A stretch of DNA of 64,000 nt from AWTP1-13 sp963770295 (GTDB lineage: Bacteria > Pseudomonadota > Alphaproteobacteria > Rhizobiales > Hyphomicrobiaceae): assembly GCA_963770295.1 (NCBI GenBank), contig CAVYPA010000026.1, forward strand, positions 62,001-126,000, in the 5' to 3' direction. Positions within the stretch are counted from its first letter, which is position 1, and the number at the start of each line of letters is the position of its first letter. Position numbers and translations under genes: made by a program. This document shows positions 57,742 through 64,000 of this stretch, in pieces. The notes under the pieces were generated by a model. It was not told the origin of the DNA. It did not search any database and was given only the letters and a program-made list of their open reading frames with translations.

Positions 57742-58602
57742 ATGACCCAAGTAATTCTCGGGCAAGTCCTCAACGGCATCATCGTCGGGACGCTCTACGG
57801 TATCATCGCGCTCGGCGTCACGCTGACCTTTGGCATCACGGGCATTGTAAACTTCGCCCTCGGGCAGTTCATGATGATCGGTGCCTACGCGGCTTGGCAC
57901 CTGACCGACGTTGCACACCTGCCCTATCCTCTCTCTGTCGCATTGGCGGTGCTCATCGCCGGCCTTGCCGGCCTTCTGTCAGATCGGGCGCTGTTTCAGT
58001 TCACGCGCAACAATCTCGTTAACGGCTTGCTCGTGTCCATCGGCCTGATTTCGATCATCGAAAGTGGCGCGCTTTTGCTCTTTACCGCAACCCCGAAGAA
58101 CATGGATTTCGTGCTGTCGGGCTCATGGACGCTCGGCGCGATTACCATCTCGCGCATGAAGGTCGTCACCTTCGTCGTGCTGCTGGCCGTGATCGCGCTG
58201 ACGTGGCTGGCACTCGCCAACACCTGGCTCGGTCGGGCCACGCGCGCCTACGCGCAAAATCCTGAAGCCGCCATGCTGATGGGGGTCAAGACGGAGATGT
58301 TGCAGATCGGTGTCAGCGTCTACTCGTGCGCGCTCGCCGGCATCGGCGGGGCGCTGTATGCCGGGATTTATTCACTCGAGCCCTCCATGGGCGCCTTGTT
58401 CATTCTCAAGGGCGTGGAGGCTGCCATCCTGGCCGGCGTCGGCAACTTGGCCGGCGCACTCGTCGGCGGCATCATTCTAGGCATCACCGAGTCGATCGGT
58501 GCGTTGTTCCTGCCGACCGCCTTCCGCGACGCCTATGGTTTGGTGTTTCTGGTGGCGATTTTGCTGTTCCGCCCGAGCGGGCTGTTCGGGGGCCAGAAAT
58601 GA
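57742..58602 (+). CDS. livH: Branched-chain-type ABC permease LivH
   Basis: 286 residues, about eight membrane helices. Start motif ILGQVLNGIIVGTLYGIIAL, GITGIVNFALGQFMMIGAYAAW (LivH signature), and ATRAYAQNPEAAMLMGV. Its TGA overlaps the ATG of livM by 4 bp. Confidence 0.94.
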   Translation: MTQVILGQVLNGIIVGTLYGIIALGVTLTFGITGIVNFALGQFMMIGAYAAWHLTDVAHLPYPLSVALAVLIAGLAGLLSDRALFQFTRNNLVNGLLVSIGLISIIESGALLLFTATPKNMDFVLSGSWTLGAITISRMKVVTFVVLLAVIALTWLALANTWLGRATRAYAQNPEAAMLMGVKTEMLQIGVSVYSCALAGIGGALYAGIYSLEPSMGALFILKGVEAAILAGVGNLAGALVGGIILGITESIGALFLPTAFRDAYGLVFLVAILLFRPSGLFGGQK

Positions 58603-59534
58603 GCGCAACCTGGTTGCTCGTACCGCTCTATATGGTTCCGCTCGTCAGCCACAACGAAGTGCTGCTGACCATCCTGATTTTTACCTACATTCTCGGCATC
58701 CTGGCGATCGGCTTCAATATCGTGTTCGGCTACGCCGGCCAACTGACGATGTTTCACGGCGCCGCCTTTGGGATCGGCGGCTACGCCACCTTCCTGATCC
58801 TGACCAAGCTCGGCATTTCGTTCTGGCTCGCCATGCTACCGATGTTCGCGGTGATTCTGCTTCTGTCCATGATAGTCGGCTGGGTCTGTTTCAAGTTTCG
58901 GCTGCGCGAATTCTATTTCGCCGTCGTCACGCTGGCCTTCGCCGAACTCATACGGCTCGTGGTGCTCAATTGGAACGATGTCACCAACGGCACCCTGGGC
59001 CTGCTCGTTCTCGACAAACCGACGATTTGGTGGCCGGGACGCGGCGTGGTCAAAATCGACGGCACCGTCCCGTGGTACTTGCTGACGTTGACGGCCCTGG
59101 GCGGGGTCACGGTCGTGTCGCAACTCATCGTGCGCTCATGGATTGGGCGCAACTTCGCCGCCATACGCCTCAACGAGGATCTGGCGCAGACGCTCGGCAT
59201 CAACACCTTTCGCTACAAGATGCTGGCGTTCACGATCTCGAACCTATTCGCCGCCCTCGCAGGAGCACTGTTCGGCTTCTACAGCAACTATATCGAGCCG
59301 GCCCAGCTCTCGATCACGCAGTCGCTCGATGCCATCGCCATGGTCCTGCTGGGCGGCATGGGATCGATCCTCGGCCCGGTCGTCGGAGCCTTCCTGCTAA
59401 CGGGTCTGCCGCATATCATCGAATTCTCCGCAGAGCTTCGGGCAGCGACCTTTGGCGCCATTCTCATCCTCGTCATCCTACTGATGCCGCGCGGTGTCGT
59501 GGGACTCTTCTCGCGTTGGCGCCATGTTTCTTAA
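58599..59534 (+). CDS. livM: Branched-chain-type ABC permease LivM
   Basis: 311 residues from ATG 58599 in an ATGA overlap with livH; the longer frame lies inside livH. Eight to ten helices; GFNIVFGYAGQLTMFHGAAFGIGGYA and AIRLNEDLAQTLGINTFRYKMLAF are LivM signatures. Overlaps livG by 11 bp. Confidence 0.94.
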   Translation: MSATWLLVPLYMVPLVSHNEVLLTILIFTYILGILAIGFNIVFGYAGQLTMFHGAAFGIGGYATFLILTKLGISFWLAMLPMFAVILLLSMIVGWVCFKFRLREFYFAVVTLAFAELIRLVVLNWNDVTNGTLGLLVLDKPTIWWPGRGVVKIDGTVPWYLLTLTALGGVTVVSQLIVRSWIGRNFAAIRLNEDLAQTLGINTFRYKMLAFTISNLFAALAGALFGFYSNYIEPAQLSITQSLDAIAMVLLGGMGSILGPVVGAFLLTGLPHIIEFSAELRAATFGAILILVILLMPRGVVGLFSRWRHVS

Positions 59535-60294
59535 GGTCGACGCGCTCAGCAAACGCTTTGGCGGCCTCGTAGCAGTATCCGCGGTCTCGCTTGACATCGA
59601 GGAAGGGGAAATCGTCGGCATCCTCGGCCCCAACGGCTCGGGCAAGACCACGTTGCTCAACTTGCTAGCCGGCTTGCTGGCTCCGAGTTCCGGCAAGATC
59701 CTATGGCAAGGTCGTGACATCTCCGGCACCAAGCCCGACCTCATCGCCGCCTTAGGCATCGTCAAGACGTTCCAGAACCCGCAGCTGTTCGCCGAGCTGA
59801 GCGTGCTCGAGCACGTCATGATTGCCGGTCATCTCGCGCTCAAGCGCCTGCTCGGCTTCGCCCGCAGCAAGACCATCTTTGCGCCCAAGCCTGCGCGTCA
59901 GGAGCTAGAGGCGAGGGCCGAGCGCGTGCTGCGGCTTTGCCGGCTCAGCGAGGAAGCGCAGCGGCCCGCGGCCGCGCTGTCCTATGGCGAAGAAAAAATG
60001 CTCGGCGTTGCGATGGCCATGATGTGTGAGCCCAAGCTTTTGCTGCTCGATGAGCCAGCCTCGGGCCTGGGTCAGGCCGAAATCGTCAACCTCGGTTCGG
60101 TTCTGCGCGACCTGCGCGAGCATGGTACCACACTCTGCATCATCGATCACAAGGTCGCCTTTCTCGCCGAGTTTGCGCATCGGCTCATCGCGTTGCAGCA
60201 CGGCAGCAAGATAGCCGATGGTACCGCCCAGGAGGTGTTGCACAATCAGAGCGTGATCACCGCGTACCTGGGCCGCCAACATGCTGGAACTTAA
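59524..60294 (+). CDS. livG: Branched-chain-type ABC ATPase LivG
   Basis: 256 residues from ATG 59524 inside the end of livM. Walker A GPNGSGKTTLLNLLAGL, Q-loop TFQNPQLF, Walker B KLLLLDEPASGLGQAE, H-loop CIIDHKVAFL. The signature region reads LSYGEEKMLGVAMAM, the usual LivG variant. Overlaps livF by 14 bp. Confidence 0.94.
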   Translation: MFLKVDALSKRFGGLVAVSAVSLDIEEGEIVGILGPNGSGKTTLLNLLAGLLAPSSGKILWQGRDISGTKPDLIAALGIVKTFQNPQLFAELSVLEHVMIAGHLALKRLLGFARSKTIFAPKPARQELEARAERVLRLCRLSEEAQRPAAALSYGEEKMLGVAMAMMCEPKLLLLDEPASGLGQAEIVNLGSVLRDLREHGTTLCIIDHKVAFLAEFAHRLIALQHGSKIADGTAQEVLHNQSVITAYLGRQHAGT

Positions 60295-61000
60295 AGATCT
60301 CACCGCGCACTACGGCAAGAACGAGGTCGTCAGCGGCGCCAATATCGTGCTCAACGCCGGCGAGGTGGTGGCACTGATCGGCGCCAACGCGGCGGGCAAG
60401 TCGACGACCATGCGCCTGATCGCCGGCCTTAAGAAACCGACGCGCGGCGCCATTCTGTTCAACGGCCGAGATATCGTCGAGTTGCCGACGCCACACCGGG
60501 TCAGCCTCGGCATCGTACTGGTGCCCGAAGGACGCCAGGTCTTCGTCCGCTCCAGTGTCAGCGAGAACCTCGCCATGGGCGCCTATCATCGCCCGGATCG
60601 GAACCGCATCGAGGATGATTTACAGCAAGCTTTTGCCCTGTTCCCGCGGCTCGCGGAGCGCCGCAGCCAACGCGCCGGATCCCTGTCGGGTGGCGAACAG
60701 CAGATGCTTGCTATCGCGCGGGGGCTGATGGGCCGACCGAAATGCCTGCTGCTCGACGAGCCAACGCTTGGCCTGGCGCCGGTGATCGTTGATGAGATCG
60801 GCGACACCATAACCAAGCTGGCGCGCTCCGGGCTCGCCATTCTCCTGGCCGAACAGAATGCCGCCGTCGCCTTGGCGGTGGCCCACCGCGCCTACGTGAT
60901 GACCTCCGGGCGGATTGCCGCCGAAGGATCGCCCGAGGCGCTGCGCAGCACCCCCGTTTTCCAACAGCTCTATTTCGGTGTAACGCCCACCGCAAAGTGA
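60281..61000 (+). CDS. livF: Branched-chain-type ABC ATPase LivF
   Basis: 239 residues. Walker A GANAAGKSTTMRLIAGL, PEGRQVFVRSSVSENLAMGA (LivF), signature LSGGEQQMLAIARGL, Walker B CLLLDEPTLGLAP, and LAEQNAAVALAVAHRAYVM. Completes the importer; the oxidoreductase gene follows after 9 bp, so it is in the same transcript. Confidence 0.94.
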   Translation: MLELKDLTAHYGKNEVVSGANIVLNAGEVVALIGANAAGKSTTMRLIAGLKKPTRGAILFNGRDIVELPTPHRVSLGIVLVPEGRQVFVRSSVSENLAMGAYHRPDRNRIEDDLQQAFALFPRLAERRSQRAGSLSGGEQQMLAIARGLMGRPKCLLLDEPTLGLAPVIVDEIGDTITKLARSGLAILLAEQNAAVALAVAHRAYVMTSGRIAAEGSPEALRSTPVFQQLYFGVTPTAK

Positions 61001-61009
61001 AGGTGACGC

Positions 61010-62674
61010 ATGGAGCGCAGCAGCGAGGCCCTGGTCGATGTCATGCGGGTGCCCGTGGATGGCGATCCGTCGTGCGCTGTCGTGCCAGTCGCCAATTTGA
61101 CATCGGCGCGTACGGTTGCGTGCGATGTCCTCGTCGTCGGGGGTGGGACTGGTGGCGTTGCTGCTGCGCTGGCGGCAGCCCGTCGCGGCCGGCGTGTACA
61201 TCTCACCGAGGAGACAGACTGGATCGGCGGGCAGTTGACGGCCCAGGGCGTGTCTGCCCTCGACGAACACGATCATATCGAAAGGTTCGGCGGCACCGCC
61301 AGCTACTACCGGCTGCGCAATGCCATACGCGACCATTACCGACCCCACGCCAGTGCCGCCGGGAAACGTGCCGACTTCAATCCGGGAAACTGTTGGGTGA
61401 CGCGCCTTGCTTTCGAGCCGAAGGTCGCCGTGACCGCCATGATGGCGCTGTTGCAACCGCATATCGATGCGGGGCGCCTGACCGTGCACCTGCGCAGCAA
61501 GCCCGCTGCCGCGCAGGTGGAAGGCGATCGAATCATCTCGGTAACGGCCGTCGATCTGGAGCATGGTGGGGCCGTGCGGTTTTGCCCAGGCGTGGTTCTC
61601 GATGCCACTGAGCTTGGTGATCTGTTGCCGCTCGTGGGCGCACAGTACGGCAGCGGTGCCGAGACAGTGGCTGACACCGGCGAACCGCACGCGCAGCCAA
61701 CCGAGCCCAAGCCGCACTGCGTACAAAGCTTCACCTACGTGCTCGGCGTTGCGCGCCGACCGTTGGGCGAGCACCACGTCATCGCTCGACCGGCCCGCTA
61801 CGATTTCTTCCGCTCCGCACAGCCCTACAGCTTGCGCATCGAGGTGCACGGCGGCGAGATCTATGGCGAGGAGAGCGGCTGGCTCAACTACAAGGTGTTC
61901 GAGACCATGCCCGGCACCAAGGGCGGGTTGTGGACCTACCGGCGCCTCATCGATCGCGCCCAGTTCGGCCCGAGCTACTCAACAGAGCTGTCGATCTTCA
62001 ACTGGCCCGGCAACGATTACCGCGAATCGAGCATCATCGACCGCCCCGCACTTGCCGTGGCGGCCGCGCTGCAGGACGCCAAGCGCGCTAGCCTGGGCTT
62101 CCTGCATTGGATACAGACCAAGGCCCCGGCTGACGGTGATCGGCTGGGCGCCCCCGAGCTCAGCTTGCAGCCGGATATCATGGGGACAACCGACGGTGTC
62201 GCCAAATTTCCATATATCCGCGAGGCGCGGCGTATCAAGGCCTTGCGGACCATCGTCGAGCAGGATGTATCGGCCCACTTCCAGAACGGGCCGACCGCCA
62301 CCGGTTTCGAGGATTCGGTCGGCGTGGGCTGGTACCCGATCGATATACACCGTGCCGGGCCGGAGGATGTTGGCATCAGCTGCCGCACGCGACCGTTTCA
62401 GATCCCGCTAGGAGCCCTCATTCCGGTACGCCTTTGCAATCTGATCGCCGCGGCGAAGAATATCGGCACGACCCACATCACAAATGGCTGCTACCGCCTG
62501 CACCCCGTCGAATGGAATATTGGCGAAGCCGCGGGTGCGCTGGCGGCCTTCTGCCTCGATCAGGGCGAGATCCCAGCTGTCGTCCACCGGGACGCAGAGC
62601 TACGCTTGGCCTTCCAACGCAGCTTGGTCGCGGACGGCGTGCCGTTAGATTGGGCCGATCATTTGCCGGGATAA
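61010..62674 (+). CDS. FAD-dependent oxidoreductase (FAD_oxidored family)
   Basis: 554 residues, ATG 61010 just after livF. FAD motif DVLVVGGGTGGVAAALAAARRG with LTEETDWIGGQLTAQGVSALDEH at about 39-84, typical of the FAD_oxidored family (PF12831). The second half has SIIDRPALAVAAALQDAKRA, GVGWYPIDIHRAGP and, near the C-terminus, AAAKNIGTTHITNGCYRLHP and NIGEAAGALAAFC (FAD closure). Reaction unknown. Its position at the end of the importer operon suggests it acts on the imported compound or on a product of the dioxygenases. Confidence 0.9.
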   Translation: MERSSEALVDVMRVPVDGDPSCAVVPVANLTSARTVACDVLVVGGGTGGVAAALAAARRGRRVHLTEETDWIGGQLTAQGVSALDEHDHIERFGGTASYYRLRNAIRDHYRPHASAAGKRADFNPGNCWVTRLAFEPKVAVTAMMALLQPHIDAGRLTVHLRSKPAAAQVEGDRIISVTAVDLEHGGAVRFCPGVVLDATELGDLLPLVGAQYGSGAETVADTGEPHAQPTEPKPHCVQSFTYVLGVARRPLGEHHVIARPARYDFFRSAQPYSLRIEVHGGEIYGEESGWLNYKVFETMPGTKGGLWTYRRLIDRAQFGPSYSTELSIFNWPGNDYRESSIIDRPALAVAAALQDAKRASLGFLHWIQTKAPADGDRLGAPELSLQPDIMGTTDGVAKFPYIREARRIKALRTIVEQDVSAHFQNGPTATGFEDSVGVGWYPIDIHRAGPEDVGISCRTRPFQIPLGALIPVRLCNLIAAAKNIGTTHITNGCYRLHPVEWNIGEAAGALAAFCLDQGEIPAVVHRDAELRLAFQRSLVADGVPLDWADHLPG

Positions 62675-62977
62675 TACGCACCCTTCCAGGCACGCGCGCG
62701 TAGAGCGGGCGTCCGGGGCGTCTTCGCTCGTCCGGTGCCGCCGCCGGGGTAAACTTTTGGGATCGGTCGAGACCTCCTGGCCGCGTTGCGTGAGGAGGGG
62801 TCGTCAATTGCCATGGCATGGCGCAGGTTGGAACCAATGCAATGGCCGCGCGCCGCGCGGGCTCATTGCAAGGGGTCGCGCGGCACCAACGTGGGTGCGC
62901 GTGCGGGGCCAGAGCGGAAAGTCAAGTGCTGAGGAAGCCAGAGCCTCGAAACCTCCCATCAGACGCGCAGCATAGGC
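62675..62977. other. Convergent intergenic region
   Basis: Lies between the ends of the oxidoreductase and TPR genes. No gene or clear terminator seen. Confidence 0.45.
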
Positions 62978-63484
62978 TCATTGCGTCGGAACCCGTCCGA
63001 GTTGTTGGCGGGCCTGCTCGGCATTCGGATCGAGCTCCAGCGTCCGGCGGAAATCCTCATTGGCGCCTACGCTGTCGCCTAGGCGCTGTCGTGCAATGCC
63101 ACGATTGAAGTAGGCAAGTGCGAACCCGGAATCGAGATTGACAGCCAGCGTGAATACCTCTGCCGCCCGTGCGGACTGGCCGCGATCGAGGTAGGCGTTG
63201 CCCATGTTGTACGGAATGAGGGGATTGCTGGGATCGAGCTCGAGCGCACGTTTGTAGTCAGTGAATGCCTTCTCGTACTGTCCCCGACGCGCATAAATAT
63301 TGGCGCGATTGAGAAATGCTGTACCCAAATTTCCGGGTTGGGCAGGGTATGATTGAATATACGCCGTGCAGCCCCGTAGCTGCCGATTAAGGTCGCGCAC
63401 CTGATTGCAGTCGTCCACGGCGCCGGCGTGGGCCGTCGTTGCGGAGCCCAGGACCAACAAGGAAAATGCGGCGACAAGGCGCAT
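62978..63484 (-). CDS. Exported TPR-repeat protein
   Basis: 168 residues from ATG 63484, chosen because it begins a good signal peptide (LVAAFSLLVLGSATTAHA|GAV); the longer frame to 63604 adds 40 poor residues. After CNQVRDLNRQLRGCTAYIQS (two Cys, possible disulphide) come three tetratricopeptide repeats: GTAFLNRANIYARRGQYEKAFTDYKRALELDP, PYNMGNAYLDRGQ... and AYFNRGIARQRLGD.... Periplasmic protein-interaction role. Single gene. Confidence 0.88.
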   Translation of the reverse strand: MRLVAAFSLLVLGSATTAHAGAVDDCNQVRDLNRQLRGCTAYIQSYPAQPGNLGTAFLNRANIYARRGQYEKAFTDYKRALELDPSNPLIPYNMGNAYLDRGQSARAAEVFTLAVNLDSGFALAYFNRGIARQRLGDSVGANEDFRRTLELDPNAEQARQQLGRVPTQ

Positions 63485-64000
63485 CGAAGGCGCTCGGAGA
63501 AGGTACGACCAGACGTCAAGGATGGTCGACGCAGCGAGTATAGTGCGTTGACGCCTGTCAAATCGGGTTCCACATCTGCGAAACAAGAAAGACCCGCTCC
63601 TCACCTTTTCAGCTACGGTTGCTCATCATCCTATGCCCGCCTCTGCTACCCGATCCAGCACCTGGTTTTTTGTATTTTCCGATAGGAGGAATCTGGGGAT
63701 CGGAGCCCAAAGGCGGAAGACCGATTGACTCCGACCCACGCTCTTTTGAGATCAATTCATCGATCGCATGATCGACACCTGCGGGCATCGGACGAAGGTG
63801 CAAATGCCGTCAACTATCCCCCAAATCGGGATAACTGGCCGATTTGCCGACGGCGACCGTCAGCGAGGCCCACCCGAATTGGGGAAAGCCCGACACATGT
63901 GGAATGCCAGCGCTAGCTTAGCTCCGCAGGCCAGATGCGTCACCCAATTGGTTCGATATCGCCGGCGCCGACAGTCGGCTGTTGGCCGGGCTGACCAGAC
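63485..64000. other. Right-edge interval
   Basis: No supported gene in the last 516 bp. It holds the promoter of the TPR gene; the region beyond 63600 is less GC-rich than most of the window. Small frames here have no ribosome-binding sites. Confidence 0.4.

Overview
The window is GC-rich bacterial chromosome, most likely from a soil or rhizosphere alphaproteobacterium. The evidence is indirect. There are many high-affinity importers (TTT, sugar ABC, dipeptide ABC and branched-chain amino-acid ABC systems), a polyhydroxyalkanoate phasin, GMC and FAD oxidoreductases, and GTG/TTG starts. Long antisense open frames of the kind seen in high-GC genomes are common. No rRNA, tRNA, CRISPR array or complete insertion sequence was recognised, so genus cannot be assigned.

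Layout. 1-9.1 kb: a NarL-type two-component pair (response regulator cut by the window edge, and a DegS/NarX-type kinase) transcribed away from a type I secretion locus, consisting of a 1306-residue secreted repeat protein, its ABC exporter and its HlyD adaptor; no TolC gene is present. 9.3-11.2 kb: small orphan proteins. 11.4-15.4 kb: a TctCBA tripartite tricarboxylate transporter meeting a TIM-barrel isomerase/epimerase gene tail to tail. 15.9-22.8 kb: a sugar-type ABC importer (binding protein, two permeases, ATPase), an SDR dehydrogenase, a decayed old-yellow-enzyme gene, and a divergent D-2-hydroxyacid dehydrogenase. 22.9-24.6 kb: phasin, glutathione transferase, RidA. 24.9-30.4 kb: a complete dipeptide-type ABC importer. 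30.7-37.2 kb: hypothetical proteins, two MFS exporters, a GMC oxidoreductase. 37.4-42.1 kb: a Tat-exported metallo-beta-lactamase-fold hydrolase, a frameshifted mgtE, an epoxide-hydrolase-like enzyme, an HD-domain protein. 42.4-51.7 kb: a gene-poor, decayed stretch with an orphan LuxR helix-turn-helix, an SDR, a large exported alpha/beta hydrolase behind an attenuator-like RNA structure, a small protein plus TIR/deoxyribosyltransferase-like protein module carrying a frameshift, a methyltransferase remnant, several orphan terminators, and a conserved secreted helical protein.

51.8-62.7 kb is the most coherent and least conventional region. It holds a class IV aminotransferase, a GntR repressor with a palindrome in its divergent promoter, two PhyH-type Fe(II)/2-oxoglutarate dioxygenases flanking a PanB-fold protein, a full LivJHMGF-type importer and an FAD-dependent oxidoreductase. 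The PanB homologue has replaced all three acidic metal ligands known from E. coli PanB (Asp45, Asp84, Glu114 become Asn, Ala, Gln) but keeps the equivalents of Lys112, His136 and Glu181. I read the locus as a substrate-induced catabolic operon of unknown substrate. The window closes with a small TPR lipoprotein-like or periplasmic protein.

All assignments come from reading motifs by eye. Start sites were chosen by ribosome-binding sequence, signal peptide or overlap, and are stated where they differ from the longest open frame.
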